From positions 1 through 52,635 of the forward strand of contig NZ_JACGAG010000017.1 in the NCBI RefSeq assembly GCF_014050525.1: DNA of 52,635 bases, read 5' to 3'. The notes under the pieces were generated by a model that made no database searches, was not told the DNA's origin, and was given only the letters and a program-made list of their open reading frames with translations. Made by a program: the position numbers and the translations under genes. Positions 1 through 8,490 of this stretch are shown here, one piece after another (the stretch's first letter is position 1; the number at the start of each line of letters is the position of its first letter). Origin of the DNA: Clostridium sp. cel8 (lineage in GTDB: Bacteria > Bacillota > Clostridia > Clostridiales > Clostridiaceae).

Positions 1-77
1 TGTGAATTTAAAATTTCCTTAAGTGCTTTTTCAGTATGATTATCTTTTGATATTGTATAAATTAAATCTTTTAACAT
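1..77 (-). CDS. 5' end of an unidentified leftward gene (partial)
   Basis: An ATG on the minus strand at 77 is preceded by a strong SD (AGGAGG, six bases before the start) and opens a frame that stays open to the window edge. Only about 25 residues are visible (MLKDLIYTISKDNHTEKALK...). They are charged and look like the start of a soluble helical protein. This is too little to assign a family. Its leader carries a 20-bp palindrome at 101-120, so the gene may be regulated by a repressor or a hairpin. Confidence 0.6.
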   Translation of the reverse strand, partial: MLKDLIYTISKDNHTEKALKEILNS

Positions 78-100
78 GGTAAACCTCCTAAATAAATAAT

Positions 101-120
101 AAAAGAGTAAGTACTCTTTT
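101..120. promoter_or_regulatory. perfect 9-bp palindrome in the leader of the leftward gene
   Basis: AAAAGAGTA-AG-TACTCTTTT is a perfect inverted repeat with a 2-base centre. It lies about 24 bp upstream of the start codon at 77, between its SD and where its promoter would be. The shape resembles operators of TetR-type dimeric repressors. It could also act as a small hairpin in the mRNA. Function is inferred from position and symmetry only. Confidence 0.4.
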
Positions 121-247
121 TACATATATTAAAAAATTACAGGTTTAATTATATTTTTGATTTTATAATTTATATTTCAATATGTCAATAGTAATAATTC
201 AGAATAAATTTTGATAATATGATAAATTTATAGTATAAAATTTAAGT

Positions 248-276
248 TTGTATAGTTTATATCTATGTTATATAAT
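248..276 (+). promoter_or_regulatory. probable sigma-A promoter of murI
   Basis: TTGTAT, a 17-bp spacer and a perfect TATAAT lie about 85 bp before murI. A second possible pair (TTGATA at 211, TATAAA at 234, 17 bp apart) sits just upstream. The surrounding 78-361 interval is AT-rich and has no credible gene. Confidence 0.5.
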
Positions 277-361
277 ATAGGAATAAAGTGTAATATTTAT
301 ATAAATTTATTAAATATATGTTTTTAACTTGTATAAGATAGACATAATATGAGGTGATAGA

Positions 362-1150
362 ATGGATCTTAAAGCAAGGCCAATTGGTTTCTTTGATTCT
401 GGAGTTGGAGGTATAAGTGTTCTAAAATATGCAGTAAAAATACTTCCAAATGAAAATTTTGTATACTTTGGTGATTCTTTTAGAGCACCTTATGGAATAA
501 AGACATCAGATGAAATAAAAAAACTTACTTTTAATGCAGTAGATTTTTTATTGAGTCAAGATATTAAAGCACTTGTTGTTGCTTGTAATACAGCTACAAG
601 CATAGCTATAGAAGATTTGAGGAAAAAGTATGAAGATCATATGCCTGTAATAGGAATAGAGCCAGCTTTAAAGCCTGCAGCTGAGTGTATGTCAAAGGGA
701 AAAATTATAATAATGGCGACTCCTGTAACTTTATCAGAAGAGAAGTTTTATAATCTAGTAAAAAGATATAATATAAAATGCGATATAGAACCAATGCCTT
801 GTCCTGGACTGGTAGAGCTTATAGAAAGTGGTCTTACTTATGGAAAAGAGGTAGAAACTTATTTAAAAGATAAGTTTTTGCCATTTATAGATGATGATAT
901 ATCAGCAGTAGTTTTAGGTTGTACCCATTATCCATTTATAAAAAAAGCTCTTGATAAAGTGCTAAATGAAATGGGTAAGAATGTCAATATATTAGATGGA
1001 AGCTTAGGCACTGTAAATCAACTTAAGAGGCAATTAGAAAAATATGGAATTATAGCAGGCTGTAATAATAAGTCAGGAAATATAAAAATATTTAACTCTT
1101 TAAAAAATAAAGAAATAATAGATTTAAGTTATAGACTTTTAAATGAATGA
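362..1150 (+). CDS. murI: glutamate racemase
   Basis: Cytoplasmic, cofactor-independent enzyme that converts L-glutamate to D-glutamate for peptidoglycan. The 262-residue length is normal. The two catalytic cysteines of the family are visible in CNTAT (Cys75) and GCTHYP (Cys187), and the N-terminal substrate motif DSGVGG is at 12-17. The ATG start follows the SD GAGGTGATAGA. It is the first gene of a rightward group with the DUF3783-like gene and the XRE regulator. No terminator is seen between them. Confidence 0.97.
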   Translation: MDLKARPIGFFDSGVGGISVLKYAVKILPNENFVYFGDSFRAPYGIKTSDEIKKLTFNAVDFLLSQDIKALVVACNTATSIAIEDLRKKYEDHMPVIGIEPALKPAAECMSKGKIIIMATPVTLSEEKFYNLVKRYNIKCDIEPMPCPGLVELIESGLTYGKEVETYLKDKFLPFIDDDISAVVLGCTHYPFIKKALDKVLNEMGKNVNILDGSLGTVNQLKRQLEKYGIIAGCNNKSGNIKIFNSLKNKEIIDLSYRLLNE

Positions 1151-1199
1151 TTTTACATATGAATATTAAAATTTGAGTATTGAAAGGATGTATAAAACT

Positions 1200-1589
1200 G
1201 TGAAAAAAAACGTAAATAAGATGATATTAACTTATGGATTAAATGAAAATGAGAATAAAGCTATAGATAACATAAAATTGGGAAATACCAAGTTAGAACA
1301 TAAAATAATTGAGAAATCTATGGTTGGTAATAAGCTAAAAGATATAGTAAATGGCAATATAAGCAGCAATAATTCAAAGAATTTACCAGATGAGAAGGTT
1401 GTTTTATTTAATGATGTAAGTGAAGATGAATTAAATAAACTTATATATAATATTAAAAAGTCATTTGATGTTAAACCTATTTTTGCAGTAATAACTAAAA
1501 CTTCCTGTGAATGGACTTTTGACTATTTACTTGAAAATCTTATTGATGAAAGAGAATGGTTTAAAAAACAGCAACAAAATAAAAAATAG
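1200..1589 (+). CDS. DUF3783-like hypothetical protein
   Basis: A 129-residue acidic/basic soluble protein of unknown function. The C-terminal half (about residues 60-125: an LFNDVSEDEL segment, then PIFAVITKTSCEW and a DEREWFKK tail) resembles the small DUF3783 domain. That assignment is from memory of the family pattern and is moderate. I chose the GTG at 1200 because GAAAGGATG ends nine bases upstream. The TTG at 1173 and ATG at 1188 lack a properly spaced SD. The gene sits between murI and an XRE regulator and is probably co-transcribed. Confidence 0.6.
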   Translation: MKKNVNKMILTYGLNENENKAIDNIKLGNTKLEHKIIEKSMVGNKLKDIVNGNISSNNSKNLPDEKVVLFNDVSEDELNKLIYNIKKSFDVKPIFAVITKTSCEWTFDYLLENLIDEREWFKKQQQNKK

Positions 1590-1614
1590 CATATTTACGA
1601 GAAGGATGATTATT

Positions 1615-2283
1615 ATGAGTAGAGTAGGAGAAAAAATAAAAGCAGCAAGACAAACAAAGGGAATGAGTAAAAAACAGCTGGCAAAGAAGCTAGGAGTTTC
1701 TGAAAAGTTTATAAATGAAGTAGAAATTGGAAGAAGAATAGCAAATCAAAGTGTAATTGATAGGTTATCTAAAATATTAGGCCAAGAAATAAACGATGTC
1801 ACTATGAACTTTGAAGAAGAAGTTTATAAAGAAGATAAAAGCAAATACTCAACTCCAGTTAAGGAGAAAAAGATAAATTCAGTTTGGAGTGATGCTTTTT
1901 CTGAAATATTAAAAGATGTGCCAATATATGATTATAGTTTAACAAAATCAATGGGATTTAGAAAATTACCTGTTATAAATAATAAGATAGATGGGTATTC
2001 AAAAGATAAAGTTGTATATATAAAGGTACAAGATGATGATATGCTTGGTTTTAGGATACAGGAAGGAGATCTTGTATTAGGTCACTTAACTCAAGAAGTT
2101 GAAAACAATTCTATATTTCTTTTAGAATATAAAGGTATTAGAGCTATTAGGCAAATAAAGAAATTAGATAATAATAAGGTATTACTTATAAGCAACAGAG
2201 GAACTTTAAGAACTGAAACTGTGGGAACCAAAGATTTTAAACCAATTTTAAAATTATATAAATTAGAGATAAATTTAAGCTAG
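1615..2283 (+). CDS. XRE-family regulator with a degenerate S24/LexA-like C-terminal domain
   Basis: A 222-residue protein. Residues about 4-60 form an XRE helix-turn-helix (KIKAARQTKGMSKKQLAKKL, then GVSEKFINEVEIGRR). Residues about 115-215 follow the S24 peptidase fold pattern (V..DDML..RI.EGDLVLGH...). In active LexA/CI-type proteins the motif is GDSM and a later lysine completes the dyad. Here the serine position is Asp142 and the lysine position reads Arg179, so self-cleavage is not expected. The ATG at 1615 is chosen because GAGAAGG sits 9 bases upstream. The frame is open further 5' but overlaps the previous gene. Likely a repressor or ligand/oligomer-controlled regulator; target unknown. 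Confidence 0.8.
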   Translation: MSRVGEKIKAARQTKGMSKKQLAKKLGVSEKFINEVEIGRRIANQSVIDRLSKILGQEINDVTMNFEEEVYKEDKSKYSTPVKEKKINSVWSDAFSEILKDVPIYDYSLTKSMGFRKLPVINNKIDGYSKDKVVYIKVQDDDMLGFRIQEGDLVLGHLTQEVENNSIFLLEYKGIRAIRQIKKLDNNKVLLISNRGTLRTETVGTKDFKPILKLYKLEINLS

Positions 2284-2303
2284 TTTTGTAGGAACTTTTA
2301 TTA

Positions 2304-2341
2304 ATTCTTTACTTATTCTTTACTTAGTGATGACCTATAAT
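2304..2341 (+). promoter_or_regulatory. 11-bp tandem direct repeat and -10 box upstream of the H-NOX chemoreceptor
   Basis: ATTCTTTACTT occurs twice in exact tandem (2304-2314 and 2315-2325), a period of one helical turn. A TATAAT follows at 2336-2341. No good -35 hexamer is seen, and the repeats overlap where it should be. This is the usual arrangement for an activator of the OmpR/PhoB class. Similar repeats precede the response-regulator operon at 19050. Confidence 0.45.
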
Positions 2342-2388
2342 GTAAACATATTTAAATAATATAAAAAGTATAATTAGGGAGTGATGGA

Positions 2389-4188
2389 ATGAAGGGAACT
2401 GTTGTTGCTACATGGATGAAAACTTGCAGAAAACTGTATGGAGATGAAATTGTAGATAATGCTATGAGTTCAGTAGGATGGAATCCATCAAAAGTATTTT
2501 TCCCTGCTGAAGATGTAGATGATAAAACAGTAAATAATGTAATTAAAAATATATCTAGTACAACAAATGAAAAAGAAAATATAGTTTGGAAAAAAATAGG
2601 ACTAGATAATATAAATGCATTTCATAGGGATTATCCTGCATTTTTTAGACATGAGAATTTGTATTCGTTTTTTAAATCCATGTTTGATGTTCATGTTGTT
2701 ATGACTAAAAAACTTCCAGGAGCCAAGCCACCTCTTGTAAAGATATATCCTATATCAAGAAGAGAGGCAATATTTGAGTACAGATCTAAAAGAGGTATGT
2801 TTGATTACCTTATGGGAATGATAGAGGGAAGTGCTAAATTTTTTAATGAAGAATTAAAGGTAGAGCAAATTGAAAAAACAGATACTTCGGTAAAATTTAA
2901 ATTTACTTTTGATAATGATATATATTATAAAAAGGTGTATAAATTTAATAAATTACTTTCATTTGGATTTATAAGAAATATAGGAGCAAAAATAGGTATA
3001 TTTAATTTTATAATTTGTTTAATAGTTTCCCTTTTGTCATTTGGAATAGATAGTATTTTAAAGAGTTTTATAATTTCAGTAGCAGCATTTATAGCTTCAT
3101 ATGTTTCAGGATCCCTTTTAATGAGGCCTAAGTCAATTATAAAAGATAATATTTTAAAAATAAACGAAAGCAGCTATTTAGAGGATGGAAGCATTGAAAC
3201 TAATGATTTCTTTGAGGATATATACAAGTTATTAGGTGAACATAAAAAGAATGTGAGAAAAGATTTTGTTGGATTTAAAGGTGTTACAGATGAAATGGGT
3301 ACTTTTGTTAGACGTATTAATAAGATAGCTAACTCAATGAGCAATACGTCAAATGATATAGCTGGAGTAGTAGATGAAGTAGCAAATTGTGCTGTAAATC
3401 AGGCTGAAAATACAGGAAATGTAGCATCTGTGCTAAATGAAAATATAAATAATTTAAAGACAATTGTAGGTAATGAAAACAAAAATAAGACGGAACTTGA
3501 GCATTCAATAGAGAAAATAAATAATAGTTACAAAAATGTAAAAAGTACAAGCGATAATATACTTAATATACTTGAACAATTTCAAGAAGTTAAGGATAAA
3601 GGTATAGATCTTCAATCAAAAGCTCAAGACATTACAAATATAGTTTCTATGGTATCAGATATTTCGGAACAAACTAACTTACTTGCATTAAATGCATCTA
3701 TAGAAGCAGCTAGAGCAGGAGAACATGGGAAAGGATTTGCAGTAGTAGCTGAAGAAGTAAGAAAACTTGCAGAGCAATCTCAAAGTTCGGTAGAGGAAAT
3801 TAATTTTAATTTAGTTAATTTTGTAAAAGATATAAAAGCATTAGTGTATAAGATAGAAATGCAATTTGGCGTTCTTCAAGGAGAAACTAAAAATCTTGAA
3901 GGAGTTAGGAATATAAGTTATGAGGCAACAACTTCAATTGGAGAAGTAGCTTCGTCAATGATAGAAACAATTACAAAACTCAATGAGGAGGCAAGTTCAA
4001 TTGAAGGAATTTATAAAAATGTAGAATCTTTGGCAGCTATTGCAGAAGAAAATTCAGCTTCTTCTGAGGAAGTAAGTGCAAATGTTTCTAATTATACTAA
4101 TGAAATTCAAAAACTTGTAGATGGAATAGGACAATTTAAAGAGATAACTGAATCATTTAAAGCTGATTTGGAAAAGTATAAGATATAA
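2389..4188 (+). CDS. H-NOX heme sensor fused to a methyl-accepting chemotaxis protein
   Basis: A 599-residue chemoreceptor. Residues 1-185 are an H-NOX (HNOB) domain that begins MKGTVVATW and keeps the heme ligand His102, Pro115, the YxSxR heme-carboxylate motif (Tyr131, Ser133, Arg135) and a distal-pocket tyrosine at 140. Two adjacent membrane helices (about 202-219 and 222-245) follow with almost no external loop, so the sensor is cytoplasmic. No HAMP domain is evident. The C-terminal half is an MCP signalling coiled coil with the conserved tip ([19 protein letters not shown], about 425-465). In anaerobes this architecture is known to sense NO or O2 and feed CheA. The ATG follows GGGAGTGATGGA. 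Ends at a convergent terminator. Confidence 0.95.
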   Translation: MKGTVVATWMKTCRKLYGDEIVDNAMSSVGWNPSKVFFPAEDVDDKTVNNVIKNISSTTNEKENIVWKKIGLDNINAFHRDYPAFFRHENLYSFFKSMFDVHVVMTKKLPGAKPPLVKIYPISRREAIFEYRSKRGMFDYLMGMIEGSAKFFNEELKVEQIEKTDTSVKFKFTFDNDIYYKKVYKFNKLLSFGFIRNIGAKIGIFNFIICLIVSLLSFGIDSILKSFIISVAAFIASYVSGSLLMRPKSIIKDNILKINESSYLEDGSIETNDFFEDIYKLLGEHKKNVRKDFVGFKGVTDEMGTFVRRINKIANSMSNTSNDIAGVVDEVANCAVNQAENTGNVASVLNENINNLKTIVGNENKNKTELEHSIEKINNSYKNVKSTSDNILNILEQFQEVKDKGIDLQSKAQDITNIVSMVSDISEQTNLLALNASIEAARAGEHGKGFAVVAEEVRKLAEQSQSSVEEINFNLVNFVKDIKALVYKIEMQFGVLQGETKNLEGVRNISYEATTSIGEVASSMIETITKLNEEASSIEGIYKNVESLAAIAEENSASSEEVSANVSNYTNEIQKLVDGIGQFKEITESFKADLEKYKI

Positions 4189-4190
4189 TA

Positions 4191-4221
4191 AAAAAGTAAC
4201 GGCGTTGTGCCGTTATTTTTT
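4191..4221. terminator. bidirectional terminator between the chemoreceptor and the radical SAM gene
   Basis: The stem TAACGGC / GCCGTTA with loop GTTGT is extended by a G-T pair and runs of A on one side and T on the other. It serves both convergent genes. Confidence 0.85.
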
Positions 4222-4234
4222 ATGCTTTTTAAAA

Positions 4235-5134
4235 TTATACTCCATCTAAGTTGAAGTCAGGTATAAAGTCCTTAGAAGAAGTACCTGTGTCTTGTACAAA
4301 TCCATTGGTTAATCCAATTGAAATGCAATAATTTATCATTGAATAGTAATGTTTAGGATTCAATTTTTTATTTATTTCAGGAAACTTATATGCTTTATAA
4401 GTTGGAGTGTATTGATTCATTAAACTTATATAAACTGAATGTGAAAAATTTTTATTTATGTAATCCATTATCTTTTTTGAGTCAAATAAAAGTCCAGGAA
4501 GCATTAAATGCCTTATTATTACGCCTTTCTTTATAATCCCATCTTTATCGAATTTAATTTTACCTACTTGTTTTACCATTTCATGTATATTTTTAGATGC
4601 AATGTTAAAATAATTTGGTGCACTTGAGTACTTTATAGCATATTTGTCATCAAAATATTTGAAATCTGGTAAGTACACATCTATGTATCCTCTAAGTGAT
4701 TTTATTGATTCCAAATTTGCATAACTATTAGTATTAAATAATATAGGTAAATTTAATCCCTTTGATTTGGCAATAGATATTGCTTGCTTTATTTGAGGAA
4801 TATAGTGAGTTGGACTCACTAAGTTTATATTGTGAGCTCCCCTTTTTTGTTGTTCGAGAAATATTTCACTTAGACGATTTATAGAAATTTCTTTACCAAA
4901 GTGTTCTGAACTTATAATGTGATTTTGACAAAAAACACATTTAAGATTACAATTTGAGAAAAATATTGTTCCGGAGCCTTTAGTACCAGATATACATGGT
5001 TCTTCCCATTTATGTAGAGAAACTTTTGCTATTTTTACGTTTTTCCCTGCCTTGCAAAATCCAAGATTACCTCTTAATCTGTCCACATAGCAGTTTCTTG
5101 AACAGAGATTGCATTTTTTCAATTCATCTAACAT
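4235..5134 (-). CDS. PflX-like radical SAM protein (COG1313 type)
   Basis: A 299-residue relative of pyruvate formate-lyase activating enzymes. The radical SAM cluster motif CX3CX2C is at Cys62, Cys66 and Cys69. An additional cysteine group precedes it (Cys8, Cys11, Cys15, Cys27), a pattern seen in the PflX/COG1313 family, whose substrate is not firmly established. The start is well supported: GAGGTG lies 10 bases before the ATG on the minus strand. It could be a glycyl-radical enzyme activase, but no such enzyme is encoded nearby, so the partner is unknown. Confidence 0.8.
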   Translation of the reverse strand: MLDELKKCNLCSRNCYVDRLRGNLGFCKAGKNVKIAKVSLHKWEEPCISGTKGSGTIFFSNCNLKCVFCQNHIISSEHFGKEISINRLSEIFLEQQKRGAHNINLVSPTHYIPQIKQAISIAKSKGLNLPILFNTNSYANLESIKSLRGYIDVYLPDFKYFDDKYAIKYSSAPNYFNIASKNIHEMVKQVGKIKFDKDGIIKKGVIIRHLMLPGLLFDSKKIMDYINKNFSHSVYISLMNQYTPTYKAYKFPEINKKLNPKHYYSMINYCISIGLTNGFVQDTGTSSKDFIPDFNLDGV

Positions 5135-5196
5135 TTAAAAAAGCACCTCGATTAATTTTCAATAAATAATAATTATATACTGTATTATATAAATTA

Positions 5197-6243
5197 TCAA
5201 TCTAGATGTTTTAGATAAAACATAAGACAATTAATTATAAATATTAAGCTAATTGTACCAAAGGCAGGATATAAGTAGGATATTAGTTTTGTAAATCCTA
5301 TTTGGGATATTGGTATTGTGAGTAAAATTACTAATATAACACATTTTTTATAAGAAATACCTAAAATATCTTCTAAGGTTTTACCTACACTATATATATC
5401 GGATACTTCAGTTGAAAACATTTCAAGCCACATTACAAATAGAAGTAGTGTCTGAACAAATTTACCAAATCTATTTGCTATGTATAAAAGAGGAACTTCA
5501 TATTCAAATATATAAGGAACATTAAGCATCAATAGAAAATTTATTATAAGTGTCAACAATGTAAGACCTAAAGTTCCAATTACCACACCTTTTAATAGAG
5601 GCTTTTTTTCTTTTACATCTTTACATAGAGGGACGAGCACACCGCTGCAGCAAAGTATGTTAAATCCACTGTATAACAATGAGGATAGTGCCCAATTGCT
5701 TTTTAAAGGATGCACATTTTTTAGATCGTTTAAATTAATACTGCTATAAAAAATAATGTATAAGATAAATAATGTAATAATAATAGTTACAAGGCAGGGA
5801 ACTATAAATGAATTTATTTTTATTAATCCGTTTGTATCTTTAAATAGTACAAATAAAGATATTAATATCATAGCAGATATTCCAAACCATTTAGATATAT
5901 TGAAATATTGATGTATTAATGCACCACTTCCAGCTAATATTATAGATGAACTACCTATTAGAAAAAATGTGGTTAAAGAGTTTATTATAACGCCTAAAAT
6001 TCCAGGACTTACAAGTGAGATTAAACTGTCATAGGATTTAAGATTATATTTTAAACTTATATTTATTATAAAAAATGATACTAATATATATACAATTAGG
6101 CATATGAATATTCCTAAAAAACTTTTGTATCCATATACAGTAAAAAAATGGCTTATTTCTTGACCAGAAGCTAAACCTGCACCAACTACTGTTCCTATAA
6201 ATACTGCTGCTATCTGAAAGTATAATGATAATTTTTTATTCAA
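5197..6243 (-). CDS. YkvI-like multi-pass membrane protein
   Basis: A 348-residue integral membrane protein with about ten hydrophobic helices. It opens with a glycine-rich first helix (IGTVVGAGLASGQE) typical of the YkvI family (COG3949), which looks like an amino-acid-transporter fold. Transport substrate unknown. The frame is open from an ATG at 6258, but that ATG lies inside the SD itself (GGGAGGAAG). The TTG at 6243, seven bases after GGAGG, is the better start. Expressed divergently from the lipoprotein gene and 62 bp from the radical SAM gene downstream. Confidence 0.8.
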   Translation of the reverse strand: MNKKLSLYFQIAAVFIGTVVGAGLASGQEISHFFTVYGYKSFLGIFICLIVYILVSFFIINISLKYNLKSYDSLISLVSPGILGVIINSLTTFFLIGSSSIILAGSGALIHQYFNISKWFGISAMILISLFVLFKDTNGLIKINSFIVPCLVTIIITLFILYIIFYSSINLNDLKNVHPLKSNWALSSLLYSGFNILCCSGVLVPLCKDVKEKKPLLKGVVIGTLGLTLLTLIINFLLMLNVPYIFEYEVPLLYIANRFGKFVQTLLLFVMWLEMFSTEVSDIYSVGKTLEDILGISYKKCVILVILLTIPISQIGFTKLISYLYPAFGTISLIFIINCLMFYLKHLD

Positions 6244-6387
6244 AGAACTTCCTCCCATAATTACTATTTAATGAAATTTACTCATTTATATAAATATATA
6301 AATTTAAATTGAAAAAATGTATTATAAATTAAATTTATATTTAAGGAAAAAATAATATTTAGAGTTACGAAAAAGAGGTGAAATTAA

Positions 6388-7485
6388 GTGAATAGGAGAA
6401 ATAGAGTTGTTTTTATTGTTTCATTTTTAATATGTATTATTTTTTTTACATCATGTGCTAAAAGTATAAAAAAGGAATATAGCTTTGAAGATACATTTGA
6501 TATGAAGTTAGCTTCGAATATAGTTGAAACTTACATGAAGTATTTAACGAAAGGTGAAACTGAAAGTATAAAAAAGTTATATTCAAAAGATCTTTTAAAA
6601 TCTCCTGTGAATAATGAAAATAGTAAACTTAGAATTTGGGGATATAATGTAGAAGATAAAAGTAAGATTGGACAGTCAGCAATTTTTCTAATTGATGTTT
6701 CAAGGTCATATATTGATGAACCTTTTGCAAGTTTAGACAAATATTCTATAAAAGTAGTTAAAGAAAATAATGAGTATAAAATATCTAAGATAGATAATGC
6801 AGTTGAGCAGGAGGCGTTTGTATATAAAAATAAAATTAGAATGAAAAGTAAAGATTCAGCTAATACAAGTATGATTATTTCACTTAAGTCATTTCCTAAT
6901 TATGTATTTGCGAAAAATGATGAGGCAAATTTAGATAAACTTCCTGTGCCTAAATATAATTTAGGAATAATGAATTTTTCCTATGATGGTAGTATGCTTG
7001 GAGTTACAACTTATGATAAAAATTCCTATATTGGAGTTATAAAGATAGATCAATCTATGTCAGTTCAAGGTAATATGCAAGATGGAGGACAAGGAGATAG
7101 CGGACAGGACAGTCAAGATAGTGAAGGTAATCAGGATGTTGTAGAAAAGCCAATTGGAAAGGAGATAGTTACACTTGATTTTTTAAAAGATTCTAAAGTA
7201 AATTTTATGGAGTTTTCAAAAGATGAGAAGTTTTTAGCTGTTCAGTATAATAATAAGGATATAGGTAATTGCATTAGAGTTTATATAATTGACGATGGAG
7301 ATATGATAGATTATGAGTTTGAGGAAAAATTTCCAATGGATAAAGTAGATATAGATTTTTCTTCTTTTGATGATGATGTGCTTAACTTTGATGTTGTGGC
7401 AAAAAAGAATGATGACACTTCTGTATCTGATATTATAGGTAAATGGCAACTTGACTTAATTAAATTTAAAGCAGTTAGAATGTGA
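6388..7485 (+). CDS. putative lipoprotein of unknown function
   Basis: A 365-residue exported protein. The N-terminus has two arginine pairs, a hydrophobic stretch (about 7-20) and a lipobox-like FTSC with Cys23 as the acylation site. The middle is mixed alpha/beta (about 40-150). A low-complexity Gly/Gln/Asp/Ser linker spans about 228-250 (QDGGQGDSGQDSQDSEGNQD) and a beta-rich C-terminal part follows. I do not recognise a family. The GTG start is preceded by GAGGTGAAATTAA. It lies in front of a radical SAM gene with only a short AT-rich gap. Confidence 0.75.
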   Translation: MNRRNRVVFIVSFLICIIFFTSCAKSIKKEYSFEDTFDMKLASNIVETYMKYLTKGETESIKKLYSKDLLKSPVNNENSKLRIWGYNVEDKSKIGQSAIFLIDVSRSYIDEPFASLDKYSIKVVKENNEYKISKIDNAVEQEAFVYKNKIRMKSKDSANTSMIISLKSFPNYVFAKNDEANLDKLPVPKYNLGIMNFSYDGSMLGVTTYDKNSYIGVIKIDQSMSVQGNMQDGGQGDSGQDSQDSEGNQDVVEKPIGKEIVTLDFLKDSKVNFMEFSKDEKFLAVQYNNKDIGNCIRVYIIDDGDMIDYEFEEKFPMDKVDIDFSSFDDDVLNFDVVAKKNDDTSVSDIIGKWQLDLIKFKAVRM

Positions 7486-7540
7486 TATAATATATATTTG
7501 AAATTCAAATTATATTATTTTATTGAAGGGATTGATATTA

Positions 7541-8464
7541 TTGTTTTGGGGGGATAAAAGGTATTATACTTTAAATTATTATTTAAGACAAAAATTTGGT
7601 TCTAAAGTGTTTAAGATATGTTTAGATGGTGGATTTTCATGTCCTAATAGAGATGGTACTATAGGGACAGGAGGATGTATATTTTGTAGTGAAAAGGGTT
7701 CAGGAGATTTTGCAGGCAATAGAAATATGTCTATACATGATCAATTTCAAAATATAAAAAAGGCTATGAATAAGAAGTGGAAAAATGGTAAATATATTGC
7801 CTACTTTCAAGCATATACAAATACTTATGCACCTGTTTCAGTTCTTAGAAAAAAGTATGAAGAGGCAATACAAGAAGAAGGTGTGGTAGGTCTAGCTATA
7901 GCTACAAGGCCAGATTGTCTTGGAGAAGATGTAGTTAATTTAATATCTGAGTTTAATAAAAAGATATATACATGGGTGGAACTTGGACTTCAAACCTCAA
8001 ATGACAGTACTGCACTTACAATAAATAGGGGATATAAGCTGAATGTATTTGAAGATGCAGTTAAGAAACTAAGAAAGAGAAATATTGATGTTGTAGTGCA
8101 TATAATATTTGGATTACCTGGAGAAGATCAGAATGATATGCTTGATACTGTAAAATATGTTTCTAATATTGGGATTCAAGGAGTTAAATTTCATCTGTTG
8201 CATCTTATGAAAAATACAACGTTGGTTAAATTTTATGAAGATAAAAAATTGAAATTTATGACACAAGAAGAATATGTAAGTTTAATTTGCAAAGCACTTT
8301 CATATACAAATCCTAATATAGTTATACACAGGCTTACAGGTGATGCACCAAGAGAGTCTTTAATTGAACCAAAGTGGAGTTTAAAAAAATGGGAAATATT
8401 AAACGATATAGATAAGTGCCTTAGTGACAATAATATATATCAAGGTATTAACTATGGGGGATAA
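7541..8464 (+). CDS. TIGR01212/YtqA-type radical SAM protein
   Basis: A 307-residue radical SAM enzyme of the Elp3-like COG1242 group. The start chosen is the TTG at 7541: GAAGGG lies 10 bases upstream and the resulting N-terminus (FWGDKRYYTLNYYLR) matches the usual start of the family. TTGs at 7523 and 7532 lack a spaced SD. The iron-sulfur cysteines are Cys34, Cys46 and Cys49 (CX11CX2C), the wide spacing typical of this subgroup. The reaction is probably on tRNA or another RNA by analogy with relatives, but is not proven. comB follows 26 bp downstream. Confidence 0.85.
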   Translation: MFWGDKRYYTLNYYLRQKFGSKVFKICLDGGFSCPNRDGTIGTGGCIFCSEKGSGDFAGNRNMSIHDQFQNIKKAMNKKWKNGKYIAYFQAYTNTYAPVSVLRKKYEEAIQEEGVVGLAIATRPDCLGEDVVNLISEFNKKIYTWVELGLQTSNDSTALTINRGYKLNVFEDAVKKLRKRNIDVVVHIIFGLPGEDQNDMLDTVKYVSNIGIQGVKFHLLHLMKNTTLVKFYEDKKLKFMTQEEYVSLICKALSYTNPNIVIHRLTGDAPRESLIEPKWSLKKWEILNDIDKCLSDNNIYQGINYGG

Positions 8465-8490
8465 ATATTAAATTGGATGGGGGAAAGAGT

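Noticed and set aside
1507-1614. 36-residue N-terminal extension of the XRE regulator
   Set aside because: It overlaps the previous gene, lacks an SD, and the helix-turn-helix domain begins properly at the ATG at 1615.
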